DNA of 64,000 nt from Pseudomonas sp. 7P_10.2_Bac1 (GTDB lineage Bacteria; Pseudomonadota; Gammaproteobacteria; Pseudomonadales; Pseudomonadaceae): contig NZ_JANLNV010000094.1 of NCBI RefSeq assembly GCF_025465935.1, positions 124,001 to 188,000 on the forward strand, in the 5' to 3' direction. Below, piece by piece: positions 17,748 through 26,464 of this stretch. The notes under the pieces are model-generated. The model did no database searches. It had not been told where the DNA came from and was given only the letters and a program-made list of their open reading frames with translations. Position numbers and translations under genes: made by a program. Position 1 is the first letter of the stretch, and the number at the start of each line of letters is the position of its first letter.

Positions 17748-18215
17748 ATGACTGACCTTAATAAAGAAGCCATCTCTGTCCTGAACGATTTGATCGAAAC
17801 CAGCAAAGACGGCCAGGAAGGTTTCAAGAGCTGCGCCGAAGATATCAAGAACGCCGAACTCAAGGCGCTGTTCGTGAAGCGCTCGGCCGATTGCGGCACA
17901 GCCGCTGCAGAACTGCAGACAGAAGTGCGCAAATTGGGCGGTGACCCAGAGACCACTACCAGCGTGGCCGGGGACCTGCACCGTCGTTGGGTCGATGTGA
18001 AGTCGATCTTTACCGGCAAAGGCGAGGAGGCCGTCCTCAACGAAGCCGAGCGCGGCGAAGACCATGCACTGAAGGCTTATAAAGAAGCGCTCGAAAAAAT
18101 CAACAAGCACAACCTGGTAGGCATTCGTGATCTGGTTGAGCGTCAGTTTCAGAACGTGCAACGCAATCACGATCAGGTCAAGGCACTGCGTAACCAGGCG
18201 CGTGCTCGCGCTTAA
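17748..18215 (+). CDS. PA2169-family four-helix-bundle protein (DUF2383)
   Basis: 155-residue soluble, highly charged helical protein of the PA2169 type: LNDLIETSKDGQEGFKSCAEDIKN at the N-terminus and two further long helices with regularly spaced Glu and His (for example RGEDHALKAY). The family has a ferritin-like four-helix fold of unknown function, and homologues are often stress or stationary-phase induced. AAGGA precedes the ATG. The sigma-54-like promoter just upstream implies control by RpoN and an enhancer-binding protein. Confidence 0.85.
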   Translation: MTDLNKEAISVLNDLIETSKDGQEGFKSCAEDIKNAELKALFVKRSADCGTAAAELQTEVRKLGGDPETTTSVAGDLHRRWVDVKSIFTGKGEEAVLNEAERGEDHALKAYKEALEKINKHNLVGIRDLVERQFQNVQRNHDQVKALRNQARARA

Positions 18216-18233
18216 TGCAGTGACTTGAAGCTA

Positions 18234-18320
18234 CTGCAGAAGCGGGCTTGCTCGCGATAGCCTCAACGCGGTCTCAAAACGACTGCAAGGTTGGCATCGC
18301 GGGCAAGCCCGCTTCTGCGT
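18234..18320. repeat. REPIN-like inverted repeat, class C
   Basis: Arms CAGAAGCGGGCTTGCTCGCG and CGCGGGCAAGCCCGCTTCTG about 45 bases apart, between the DUF2383 gene and the convergent MaoC gene. Different core sequence from class A. Confidence 0.85.
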
Positions 18321-18331
18321 TTTGCGTTTAA

Positions 18332-18802
18332 TCAGCCAATGCTGATGGCTGGCAGTACCGGCAGGTTCACGGTCTGTTGCTTGCGGGGCGCAATGATCTC
18401 GGCTTCGCCATCGACCACGATTTCTTCGCGCTGGTTAAACACGCGGGTAGCAATGCGCACACGAAATTTTGGCAGCTTTTCGAGGATTTCCAGGCGCACG
18501 GTCAGGGTGTCCCCGATTTTGACCGGCTTCTGAAAGCTCATTTGCTGACCCACATAGATTGTCCCCGGGCCAGGCAGTTCGCATGCCACGGCAGCGCTGA
18601 TCAGTGCACCGCTGAACATGCCGTGGGCAATGCGTTCCTTGAACATCGTGGCCGCAGCAAATTCAGGGTCGAGGTGCACCGGGTTGTGGTCGCCAGACAT
18701 GGCCGCAAAAAGCTGAATATCGCGCTCTTCGACGGTTTTGCTGTAGCTGGCAGTCTGGCCGACTTCGAGGTCTTCGTACGGGGTGTTGGTAACCTGTGTC
18801 AT
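18332..18802 (-). CDS. MaoC-like hotdog-fold dehydratase
   Basis: 156-residue single-hotdog protein of the (R)-specific enoyl-CoA hydratase/MaoC type. The catalytic motif is seen in LFAAMSGDHNPVHLDPEFAAATMFKERIAHGMFSG: D and H of GDHNPVH (about 36-42) with the following helix. Likely hydrates trans-2-enoyl-CoA to (R)-3-hydroxyacyl-CoA, linking beta-oxidation to other lipid pathways. It lies beside a lipase-like gene and two fadD genes, an order conserved in Pseudomonas. Substrate range is not readable from sequence. Confidence 0.88.
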   Translation of the reverse strand: MTQVTNTPYEDLEVGQTASYSKTVEERDIQLFAAMSGDHNPVHLDPEFAAATMFKERIAHGMFSGALISAAVACELPGPGTIYVGQQMSFQKPVKIGDTLTVRLEILEKLPKFRVRIATRVFNQREEIVVDGEAEIIAPRKQQTVNLPVLPAISIG

Positions 18803-18879
18803 CTAGCGCATGTCCTGTGACGGGTGATTGGTTTTAAAGATCTGATTTTAAAGACTTTTTACAAAATAAAGTGGCCCGT

Positions 18880-19824
18880 TTATTCGCTTCTTGGCGGGCG
18901 TGGGCGGCTTAGTGCCTGATTCAGCCATTCAATGACATCCGCTGTCACATCGTCGCGGTTGGTTTCATTAAAAAGCTCGTGCCGGGCATGGGGGTAGAGG
19001 TTGAGTTGCACCTCCTGAAGCCCTGCCTTGCGTAATGCAGTGCTCAGGTCTACGAGACGCTTGCCTTCACTGACGGGGTCACAGGTGCCGCCGATCACCA
19101 GCACAGGCACAGAAGCGTCAATCTGCCTGAGATTGGACGCTTTGCTGATTTGCTGCAAGCCACCGAGCAGGTCGATCCACAGCTGATTGGTGCAGCGAAA
19201 TCCGCACAAGGGATCACGGGCGTAGGCATCGACTTCTTGCGGGTCACGGCTTAGCCAGTCAAAGCGTGTACGGTTGGGTTTGAAGGCTTTATTGAAGGAG
19301 CCAAAGGACAGCCACTCGATCAACGCGCTGCGACCCTTGGGGCCTTGGCGCCAGCGCTCGAAGCGAGCAATCAGGCTGGCGCTGCGGTACAGCGCAACGT
19401 TCTGAAAATTCGAGCCACTGAGGATCGCGCCCTGCACGCTGGCACTGTGATGAAGCAGGTACGCCTGGGCGATGTAACTGCCCATGCTGTGACCGAGGAC
19501 AAAAATAGGCGTGCCCGGATACGCCTGGCCCATGTGCCGGTTGAGGTTGGCAAGGTCGCTGACCACGGTGCACCAGCCGTCTTCGTCAGCGTAATAGCCC
19601 AGCGTGCCCTGTTCAGCGGTCTTGCCATGGCCGCGCTGGTCATGGGCGTACAGCCCGAAACCGGCTGCGCTCAAGGCCTGACCCAAACGCGCGTAGCGCC
19701 CACTGTGTTCCGCCATGCCATGCGCCAACAGAATCATGGCCTTGGGCTTGCCTTCAGGCAGCCACTGGTTGACGAAAAGCCGTGCTCGGTCATTCGCATC
19801 CAGCCAGAAGGTTTCGTGGTTCAT
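18880..19824 (-). CDS. Alpha/beta hydrolase, monoacylglycerol lipase/lysophospholipase type
   Basis: 314-residue serine hydrolase. An HGMAEHSGRY oxyanion-region motif is at about residues 36-45, the nucleophile elbow GHSMGS at about 110-115, and the late His in HARHE near residue 283. No signal peptide is seen, so it is probably cytoplasmic or peripheral. It probably releases fatty acids from monoglycerides or lysophospholipids for activation by the neighbouring FadD enzymes. AAGGA precedes the ATG. Divergent from fadD2. Confidence 0.88.
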   Translation of the reverse strand: MNHETFWLDANDRARLFVNQWLPEGKPKAMILLAHGMAEHSGRYARLGQALSAAGFGLYAHDQRGHGKTAEQGTLGYYADEDGWCTVVSDLANLNRHMGQAYPGTPIFVLGHSMGSYIAQAYLLHHSASVQGAILSGSNFQNVALYRSASLIARFERWRQGPKGRSALIEWLSFGSFNKAFKPNRTRFDWLSRDPQEVDAYARDPLCGFRCTNQLWIDLLGGLQQISKASNLRQIDASVPVLVIGGTCDPVSEGKRLVDLSTALRKAGLQEVQLNLYPHARHELFNETNRDDVTADVIEWLNQALSRPRPPRSE

Positions 19825-20017
19825 GACAGTTCCTTTACGCGGTGTCGTAGCAGTGTATAGCGCATTAACGGCATCACCGTCGAAATCACAGTAATAAGAT
19901 TCAAGATGTAAATGGCGAAGATCGCTTTATTTGCCTACTACTTGATAACTGTTAACGTCCGGATGCTGTGCTTTTCCTGCATTTCACATGCAGCCAGACG
20001 TGCTCAGGTAAGAGGAT

Positions 20018-20025
20018 AAAAACAA
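20018..20025 (+). promoter_or_regulatory. Hfq/Crc CA motif overlapping the fadD2 start
   Basis: AAAAACAA fits AANAANAA; its last base is the A of the fadD2 ATG, and AGAGGA lies directly upstream. Binding of Hfq/Crc would block initiation. Inferred from the motif. Confidence 0.5.
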
Positions 20026-21713
20026 TGCAACCTGATTTCTGGAACGACAAACGTCCTGCTGGCGTACCGCTGGACATTGATATGACCGCCTTCGCGTCCG
20101 TGGTGGATGTCTTCGAGCGCTCCTGCAAGACCTTTGCAGACCGGCCCGCCTTCAGCAACCTGGGCGTAACCCTTACCTATGGCGAACTGGACCGTCTCAG
20201 TGCGGCCTTCGCCGGTTATCTGCAGCAGCACACCACGCTGGTGCCCGGTGACCGCATTGCTGTACAGATGCCCAATATCCTGCAATACCCGATTGCCGTC
20301 TTCGGTGCGTTGCGCGCGGGGCTGGTCGTCGTCAACACCAACCCGTTGTATACCTCGCGTGAAATGCGCCATCAGTTCAAGAGTGCCGGCATTCGCGGGC
20401 TGGTTTACCTCAATATGTTTGGCAAGCGCGTGCAGGAAGTGCTTGAGGACATCCAGATCGAGTACCTGATCGAAGCCAAAATGGGTGACCTGATGCCCGC
20501 GGTAAAAGGCTGGGTCACCAATCTGGTGGTCGATAAGGTGAAAAAGCTCGTGCCGGCTTACCGAGTCCCCCAGGCCATTCCCTTTAAAAAGGTCCTGGAG
20601 CAGGGCGCGGGGCATGCACTGCGGCCTTTGCAAGTGAGGCTCGATGACATCGCCGTCTTGCAGTACACCGGTGGCACTACGGGCTTGCCGAAGGGCGCGA
20701 TGCTGACCCACGGCAATCTGGTGGCCAACATGCAGCAGATCCGCGCCTGCCTGTCCCAGCATGCGGAAGACGGTTTGCCACTGCTCAAGGAAGGTCAGGA
20801 GATCATGGTGGCGCCGTTGCCGCTCTACCATATCTATGCTTTCACCGCCAATTGCATGTGCATGATGGTGACCGGTAATCACAACATCCTGATCACCAAT
20901 CCGCGTGACATCAAAGGCTTCATCAAGGAGCTGAAAAACTGGCGGTTCACAGCTTTTCTGGGCCTGAATACCCTGTTTGTGGCGCTGATGGATCACCCCG
21001 ATTTCAAGACCCTGGACTTCTCCTCGCTCAAGCTCACCAACTCGGGCGGCACGGCGTTGGTCAAGGCCACGGCTGAGCGTTGGGAGCGGCTCACAGGGTG
21101 TCGTATCGTCGAGGGCTATGGCCTCACGGAAACCTCACCGGTGGCCAGCACCAACCCCTACGGCATTCTCGCCCGTCTTGGGACGGTGGGCATGCCGGTG
21201 CCGGGGGCAATCATGAAAGTCATCAACGATGACGGGGTTGAACTGGGGCTTGGGGAACGCGGCGAGTTGTGTGTCAAAGGCCCGCAAGTGATGAAGGGGT
21301 ACTGGAAAAACCCAGAGGCCACGGCCGAAGTGCTAGATGCCGAGGGCTGGTTCAAGACCGGCGATGTAGCAGTGATCGATCCTGATGGTTTTGTACGCAT
21401 CGTGGACCGTAAGAAAGACCTGATCATCGTCTCGGGTTTCAATGTGTACCCCAATGAAATCGAAGACATTGTGATGGCCCATCCCAAGGTGGCGAACTGC
21501 GCCGTTATCGGTGTCCCCGACGAACGTACAGGCGAAGCCGTCAAGTTGTTCGTGGTGCCACGTGCAGGCGGAGTGAGCGTTGAAGAGCTCAAGGTGTACT
21601 GCAAGGATAATTTCACTGGCTACAAAGTACCCAAGCAGATTGTGGTCCGGGATTCACTGCCCATGAGTCCGGTTGGCAAGATCCTGCGGCGAGAGTTGCG
21701 TGACATCGCCTGA
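20025..21713 (+). CDS. fadD2: Long-chain-fatty-acid-CoA ligase FadD2
   Basis: Acyl-CoA synthetase of 562 residues (start ATG 20025 with AGAGGA upstream; an earlier in-frame start at 19968 lacks family likeness). It activates fatty acids to acyl-CoA for beta-oxidation via an acyl-AMP intermediate. The AMP-binding signature YTGGTTGLPKGAMLTH (about 212-227), the FACS segment GWFKTGDVAVIDPDGFVRIVDRKKDLI and the catalytic C-terminal lysine in PVGKILRRELR are present. It is paired in tandem with fadD1, as in other pseudomonads. Confidence 0.94.
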   Translation: MQPDFWNDKRPAGVPLDIDMTAFASVVDVFERSCKTFADRPAFSNLGVTLTYGELDRLSAAFAGYLQQHTTLVPGDRIAVQMPNILQYPIAVFGALRAGLVVVNTNPLYTSREMRHQFKSAGIRGLVYLNMFGKRVQEVLEDIQIEYLIEAKMGDLMPAVKGWVTNLVVDKVKKLVPAYRVPQAIPFKKVLEQGAGHALRPLQVRLDDIAVLQYTGGTTGLPKGAMLTHGNLVANMQQIRACLSQHAEDGLPLLKEGQEIMVAPLPLYHIYAFTANCMCMMVTGNHNILITNPRDIKGFIKELKNWRFTAFLGLNTLFVALMDHPDFKTLDFSSLKLTNSGGTALVKATAERWERLTGCRIVEGYGLTETSPVASTNPYGILARLGTVGMPVPGAIMKVINDDGVELGLGERGELCVKGPQVMKGYWKNPEATAEVLDAEGWFKTGDVAVIDPDGFVRIVDRKKDLIIVSGFNVYPNEIEDIVMAHPKVANCAVIGVPDERTGEAVKLFVVPRAGGVSVEELKVYCKDNFTGYKVPKQIVVRDSLPMSPVGKILRRELRDIA

Positions 21714-21735
21714 TTCGTTCAGGCAGGCGACAGGC

Positions 21736-21763
21736 GCCCGCCAGCGGCTGGCGGGCTTTTTTT
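21736..21763 (+). terminator. Rho-independent terminator after fadD2
   Basis: GCCCGCCAG and CTGGCGGGC form a perfect 9-bp stem with a 3-base loop, followed by seven T residues. It separates fadD2 and fadD1 transcripts. Confidence 0.93.
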
Positions 21764-22072
21764 CTTGGGGGGCTGAAACCATAGAACAGGGCCTTGAAAA
21801 CGGTGTCTATTGCGCTGTAAACCCTTGTTTAGAGAGGTTTTGACGAAAATAGAGTTTTGGCTCTAATGATGACTTAGGATTGTAGGACAGTCAGAAAAGT
21901 GACGCAAAGCCCCTTTTTTGGCTCTAGGCGGCCTTTGGCAAAGCTGCTACTCTCGGCGCGCTTTGTGACTTCTCGGCAAGTAATAAAGCCAGAATTTCCA
22001 TTACAAAAATCAAACAAATAATAACCGCATAAAATGCGGTGAAGAATTCGCGACGCTGAGGAGTGGGCTTCC
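21764..22072 (+). other. fadD1 promoter and leader region
   Basis: 309 bases between the fadD2 terminator and the fadD1 start. It holds the palindrome at 21818, an AATAATAA motif at 22017-22024 and a short hairpin (CCGCAT/ATGCGG, 22025-22039) about 35 bases before the start. No gene is seen. fadD1 therefore appears to have its own promoter. Confidence 0.6.
21818..21831. promoter_or_regulatory. Palindromic PsrA-like operator upstream of fadD1
   Basis: TAAAC-CCTT-GTTTA is a perfect palindrome with the AAAC-N4-GTTT core of the Pseudomonas fatty-acid regulator PsrA. The outer bases differ from the usual G/C. A PsrA or related TetR-type operator is inferred. Confidence 0.45.
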
Positions 22073-23764
22073 ATGATTGAAGACTTTTGGAAGGATAAGT
22101 ACCCAGCTGGGATTGCTGCTGAAATCAATCCTGACGAATACCCAAATATTCAGACGGTATTGCGCCAATCTTGCCAACGTTTCGCCGACAAGCCGGCGTT
22201 CAGCAACCTCGGTAAAACCATCACCTACGGTGAGCTTTACGAGCTTTCAGGCGCCTTTGCAGCCTGGTTGCAACAGCACACCGACCTGCAACCTGGCGAT
22301 CGTATCGCCGTACAACTGCCCAACCTGTTGCAATACCCGATCGCTGTGTTCGGAGCCATCCGCGCCGGTTTGATCGTGGTTAACACCAACCCGCTGTACA
22401 CCGCGCGGGAAATGGAACACCAATTCAATGACTCGGGCGCCAAGGCGCTGGTGTGCCTGGCCAACATGGCGCACCTGGCCGAAAAGGTCGTGCCCAAGAC
22501 CTCGGTCAAGCATGTGATCGTCACAGAAGTGGCTGACTTGCTGTCGCCCTTCAAGCGTGTGCTGATCAACAGCGTGATCAAGTACGTGAAGAAAATGGTC
22601 CCGGCGTATCACTTGCCCAAAGCCATCAAGTTCAACGACATCATGAGCAAGGGCCACGGCCAGCCGGTCAAGGAAGCCAACCCGCTGAGCAGCGATGTTG
22701 CCGTGCTTCAATACACCGGGGGAACCACCGGTGTGGCCAAGGGCGCGATGCTCACGCACCGCAACTTGATCGCCAACATGCTGCAGTGCAAGGCGTTGAT
22801 GGGCTCAAACCTCAATGAAGGCTGTGAAATCCTGATCACGCCTTTGCCGCTGTATCACATCTACGCGTTTACCTTTCACTGCATGGCGATGATGTTGCTG
22901 GGCAACCACAACGTCTTGATCAGCAACCCGCGTGATCTGCCGGCGATGGTCAAGGAACTGTCCAAGTGGAAGTTCTCCGGTTTTGTGGGGCTCAATACCT
23001 TGTTTATTGCACTGTGCAATAGCGAAGCCTTCCGCAAGCTGGACTTCTCGGCCCTCAAGGTCACCTTGTCGGGCGGTATGGCATTGCAGTTGTCGGTGGC
23101 CGAACGCTGGAAGACCGTGACCGGCTCGCCAGTGTGTGAAGGGTATGGCATGACTGAAACCAGCCCTGTGGCGTCGGTCAACCCGATCCAGCACATCCAG
23201 ATTGGGACCATCGGTATTCCGATGCCTTCGACCCTGTGCAAAGTGATCAACGATGCCGGAGAAGAACTGCCGCTCGGTGAAATTGGCGAGCTGTGCATCA
23301 AAGGCCCGCAGGTCATGAAAGGATACTGGGAGCGCCCAGAGGCCACCGCCGAGATCATTGACAGCGAAGGCTGGTTGAAATCGGGTGACATTGCGTTGAT
23401 TCAGCCTGATGGCTACATGCGCATCGTGGACCGCAAAAAAGACATGATCCTGGTGTCGGGCTTCAACGTGTATCCCAATGAGCTGGAAGACGTCATGGCT
23501 TCGCTGCCTGGCGTGTTGCAGTCGGCGGCGATTGGTATTCCTGATGAGAAAACCGGTGAGCTGATCAAGGTCTTTATCGTGGTCAAGCCAGGCATGACCC
23601 TCACCAAAGAACAGGTGATGGCGCACATGCGGGCCAACCTGACGGCCTACAAGGCGCCGAAACTCATCGAGTTCCGCGAGAGCCTGCCGACCACCAACGT
23701 GGGCAAGATCTTGCGTCGCGAATTGCGCGATGAAGAGCTGAAAAAGCTGGGTCTTAAAAAGTAA
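22073..23764 (+). CDS. fadD1: Long-chain-fatty-acid-CoA ligase FadD1
   Basis: 563-residue paralogue of FadD2 with the same motifs: YTGGTTGVAKGAMLTH, GWLKSGDIALIQPDGYMRIVDRKKDMI and NVGKILRRELR. Both begin with an FW-K-K/R-PAG motif. Paired FadD enzymes in Pseudomonas differ in preferred chain length, but which prefers which cannot be read here. GAGGAG precedes the ATG. It has its own promoter region with a candidate fatty-acid operator and ends at a strong terminator. Confidence 0.94.
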   Translation: MIEDFWKDKYPAGIAAEINPDEYPNIQTVLRQSCQRFADKPAFSNLGKTITYGELYELSGAFAAWLQQHTDLQPGDRIAVQLPNLLQYPIAVFGAIRAGLIVVNTNPLYTAREMEHQFNDSGAKALVCLANMAHLAEKVVPKTSVKHVIVTEVADLLSPFKRVLINSVIKYVKKMVPAYHLPKAIKFNDIMSKGHGQPVKEANPLSSDVAVLQYTGGTTGVAKGAMLTHRNLIANMLQCKALMGSNLNEGCEILITPLPLYHIYAFTFHCMAMMLLGNHNVLISNPRDLPAMVKELSKWKFSGFVGLNTLFIALCNSEAFRKLDFSALKVTLSGGMALQLSVAERWKTVTGSPVCEGYGMTETSPVASVNPIQHIQIGTIGIPMPSTLCKVINDAGEELPLGEIGELCIKGPQVMKGYWERPEATAEIIDSEGWLKSGDIALIQPDGYMRIVDRKKDMILVSGFNVYPNELEDVMASLPGVLQSAAIGIPDEKTGELIKVFIVVKPGMTLTKEQVMAHMRANLTAYKAPKLIEFRESLPTTNVGKILRRELRDEELKKLGLKK

Positions 23765-23775
23765 TACCGGCCTGG

Positions 23776-23813
23776 AAACAACAAAGCCCCGCAGTGCGGG
23801 GCTTTGTTGTTTT
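23776..23813 (+). terminator. Rho-independent terminator after fadD1
   Basis: AAAGCCCCGC and GCGGGGCTTT pair around an AGT loop, with flanking A-rich and T-rich arms that extend the stem. The symmetry could also serve the opposite strand. Confidence 0.9.
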
Positions 23814-23833
23814 TGCAGCGGCTGCACACCCCT

Positions 23834-23923
23834 CTGTAGGCGTGGGCTTGTCTTGCGATCTCTTGATCTGGCTTTTGCTCACTCAAATCAAGAACACCTC
23901 CATGGGACTCTCCCGAAGGAGAG
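23834..23923. repeat. Half REP element and short hairpin
   Basis: TGTAGGCGTGGGCTTGTCTTGCGATC (23835 on) resembles one arm of the class A REPIN without its partner. It is followed at 23908-23923 by a CTCTCC-CGAA-GGAGAG hairpin, another common intergenic Pseudomonas motif. Confidence 0.6.
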
Positions 23924-24026
23924 GGGACCGATTGGGTAAAGCGGCAGATGCTCGGTGGCCTGTTGGCCGCGCGACAGCGCGGCATCGAAGACGGGGTGGC
24001 TTTTTCTACAGGGGAGGCAAACTCAA

Positions 24027-24407
24027 TTACTTCTGCACAAACTGCGCAAAATTGACGCCAGAGCCTGCAGGGCGCACGTCCTGCAGGAAGGAGTCTTTGT
24101 CCGCGCTCAGCTCCAGGCTCATGGTCGGCGTACGTTTGTGCGTCGCCCGGACCACCATGCCTTCGCGTTTCTCACGCAAGAATGCGGTGGTGACCTTCAA
24201 GTGCAGCAACTCATCGGTGCTCGGGGTATGCAGCAACAAGTGGACCCATTCGTATTGGCCGATCGCCAGGCGGGCCAGCGGAATATCGAACCACCAAATA
24301 TTCTTGTTGGTGTTCAATGTGGCGAAATGGCTGTTATTGACGCCCAGCACTGCGCCGCCGAGTTCCTGGTTTCTGCGGGCGATGGCCTGCTTTTTATCGA
24401 GTTTCAT
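24027..24407 (-). CDS. Conserved hypothetical protein
   Basis: 126-residue soluble protein, start at MKLDKKQAIARRNQELGG with AGGAAGG just upstream. It is mixed alpha/beta, with the repeated polar pattern LHLKVTTAFLREKREGMVVRATHKRTPTMSLEL and no signal peptide or membrane helix. I do not recognise a named domain. It lies beside fadD1 on the opposite strand, a position common in Pseudomonas. Function unknown. Confidence 0.75.
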   Translation of the reverse strand: MKLDKKQAIARRNQELGGAVLGVNNSHFATLNTNKNIWWFDIPLARLAIGQYEWVHLLLHTPSTDELLHLKVTTAFLREKREGMVVRATHKRTPTMSLELSADKDSFLQDVRPAGSGVNFAQFVQK

Positions 24408-24605
24408 AACCTTCCTACAATTGCGGATCTTCAGCGCCATGCCCTGAATACGTTGCGCATTCTCGGGGGTTAGCGAGTAAACATAAAGCTCAACCTGCAT
24501 GCCGCGACGAAATGAGCCACAGAAAATAAATGAAACTCTGGATGAAGTCCTCGGGTCAACCGATGTGTCAAAACTGACATCCGAACTTTCATCAGGAGAA
24601 ATCCC

Positions 24606-24797
24606 ATGAGCAGCACTGGCGATAAGATCAAAGGCATGGCGAACGAAGCAGTAGGTAATGTCAAACAAGCGGTGGGTAAAGCGACCGACAACGACAAGCT
24701 GCGTGCAGAAGGTAAAGCCCAAGAGCTGAAGGGCGAAGGGCAGCAGACTGTCGGAAAAGCTAAAGATGCAGTGAAGAAAACCGTCGATAAGGCTTGA
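24606..24797 (+). CDS. CsbD-family stress protein
   Basis: 63-residue hydrophilic protein with the CsbD pattern: GDKIKGMANEAVGNVKQAVG, then a second similar repeat (KAQELKGEGQQTVGKAKDAVKK). CsbD proteins are abundant under general stress or envelope stress; the molecular role is unknown. AGGAG lies 7 bases before the ATG. An inverted repeat TGTCA-AAAC-TGACA (24566-24579) lies about 27 bases upstream and could be a regulator site. A terminator follows. Confidence 0.9.
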   Translation: MSSTGDKIKGMANEAVGNVKQAVGKATDNDKLRAEGKAQELKGEGQQTVGKAKDAVKKTVDKA

Positions 24798-24822
24798 TCT
24801 GTTTCTTCATCATCGACCCGAT

Positions 24823-24849
24823 ACGGCCATCCAGGAGGTGGCCGTTTTT
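24823..24849 (+). terminator. Rho-independent terminator after csbD-like gene
   Basis: ACGGCCA and TGGCCGT form a 7-bp stem with a 9-base loop, followed by T residues. Confidence 0.85.
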
Positions 24850-24977
24850 GTGGGGGTGGCGCTTGAGAAGGGTTTCCACGGTCGCCAATTGAACTACTTT
24901 TGAGGTACAACCCTCCGGCCTGGCCCCGTGACAAAGGGGGTGTCGAACTCAATTTATAAGCGGCGAAAGGAGACGCT

Positions 24978-25922
24978 ATGATTTTTCCGGTCTTGAATGG
25001 CCTGCCGTTAGGCAAAGTGTTGGTGCGTACGGTCAAAGAATTCATCGACGATGAAATGTCCACCTACGCCTCGGCCCTGGCCTACCAAATGCTCTTCTCG
25101 CTGTTTCCGTTCATCCTGTTTTTAATTGCATTGATCGGCTTTTTGCATCTGCCCGACTTTTTCAGCTGGCTGCGTTTGCAGTCAGAGTTAGTGTTGCCTC
25201 CCCAAGCACTGGAGCAGGTAAACCCGGTGATTGACCAGTTGGAGCAATCGAAGGGGGGCTTGCTGTCATTTGGTATTGTCGTCGCGCTGTGGACAGCTTC
25301 GGCTGGCGTGCGCTTGATGATGAGTGCCATGAATGCGGCCTACGACGTGGTTGAAGGCCGGCCTGTCTGGAAGCGTTTCCCGCTGTCGATCTTTTACACC
25401 ATCGGCATTGCCGGAATGCTGCTCGCCGCTGCCGCACTGATGGTGCTGGGGCCGCAAGTCATGGGCTGGCTGGCGGGGCAGGTGGGGCTTGAGGAATTTG
25501 TGGTCACCCTGTGGACCATCCTGCGCTGGCCGGTGATCATCCTGCTGATGATGGTGGCCGTGGCGGTCATTTATTACGTCATGCCCGATGTGGAGCAGAA
25601 GTTTCGCTTTATTACGCCAGGCTCGGTACTGGCCGTGGTGGTCTGGATCGCGGCGTCATTGGGCTTTGCGTTTTATGTGAAAACCTTCGCCGATTACAAC
25701 GCGATGTATGGCAGCATCGGGGCGATCATCGTGCTGTTGCTGTATTTCTATATTTCGTCAGCCGTATTGCTGTTGGGGGCTGAAATGAACGCTGTTATCG
25801 AGCACATGTCAGCTGAAGGCAAAGATCCGGGTGAGAAAACCTTCGACGAGTCCGAAGACACACCGCATGTGTCCGGGCTTGGGCGCGACCACTCCCTTAA
25901 ATCCACTTCAGATGAAGCCTGA
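24978..25922 (+). CDS. YihY/BrkB-family inner-membrane protein
   Basis: 314-residue integral membrane protein with about six hydrophobic helices (for example MLFSLFPFILFLIALIGFL and AIIVLLLYFYISSAVLLLGAE). The family signature with early YASALAYQMLFS and late YGSIGAIIVLLLYFY is present. The old RNase BN label for this family is not supported by the fold; the role may be transport or envelope related. The last 40 residues are charged and probably cytoplasmic. AAAGGAG precedes the ATG. The gene ends 2 bases before def, suggesting an operon. Confidence 0.88.
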   Translation: MIFPVLNGLPLGKVLVRTVKEFIDDEMSTYASALAYQMLFSLFPFILFLIALIGFLHLPDFFSWLRLQSELVLPPQALEQVNPVIDQLEQSKGGLLSFGIVVALWTASAGVRLMMSAMNAAYDVVEGRPVWKRFPLSIFYTIGIAGMLLAAAALMVLGPQVMGWLAGQVGLEEFVVTLWTILRWPVIILLMMVAVAVIYYVMPDVEQKFRFITPGSVLAVVVWIAASLGFAFYVKTFADYNAMYGSIGAIIVLLLYFYISSAVLLLGAEMNAVIEHMSAEGKDPGEKTFDESEDTPHVSGLGRDHSLKSTSDEA

Positions 25923-25924
25923 TT

Positions 25925-26464
25925 ATGATTCGTGAAATTTTGAAAATGGGTGATGAGCGCCTGCTGCGGGTAGCCAAGCCAGTGCCTCCCGAGCTGTTTG
26001 ACACGCCAGAACTCTGGCAACTGATCGACGACATGCTGCAGACCATGGAGCACGCCGGGGGTGTCGGCCTGGCGGCACCACAGATCGGCGTTGACCTGCA
26101 ACTGGTGATCTTTGGTTTCGAACACAGTGAACGATACCCGGATGCTGAGCCTGTGCCGCAGACCATTCTGATCAATCCGCTGATCACCCCGTTGAGCCCG
26201 GCGGTTGAAGAGGACTGGGAAGGCTGCTTGTCAGTGCCTGGGCTACGGGGGGTGGTCGAGCGCTTCGAGAAGATCCGCTACGAAGGTTTCGACCCCAAGG
26301 GAGACCCGATCGTGCGTGTTGCAGACAGTTTTCATGCGCGGGTCGTGCAGCACGAATGCGATCACTTGATCGGTCGTCTGTACCCGTCACGCATCAAGGA
26401 CTTCAACAAGTTCGGCTTTACTGAAGTGCTGTTTCCGGAACTGGCTGCGGGCACTCAAGAGTAG
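25925..26464 (+). CDS. def: Peptide deformylase, second copy type
   Basis: Metalloprotease of 179 residues that removes the formyl group from nascent proteins. All three motifs are present: GVGLAAPQIG (46-55), EGCLSVPG with metal ligand C101, and HECDH (143-147) with two metal ligands and the catalytic E144. The main Pseudomonas deformylase is usually beside fmt; this one lies behind a YihY gene and is likely a paralogue. Its 3' end overlaps a convergent acetyltransferase gene by 47 bases. Confidence 0.93.
   Translation: MIREILKMGDERLLRVAKPVPPELFDTPELWQLIDDMLQTMEHAGGVGLAAPQIGVDLQLVIFGFEHSERYPDAEPVPQTILINPLITPLSPAVEEDWEGCLSVPGLRGVVERFEKIRYEGFDPKGDPIVRVADSFHARVVQHECDHLIGRLYPSRIKDFNKFGFTEVLFPELAAGTQE

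Noticed and set aside
24978..25922. Ribonuclease BN
   Set aside because: The old name for this YihY/BrkB membrane family; the sequence is an integral membrane protein without nuclease motifs.
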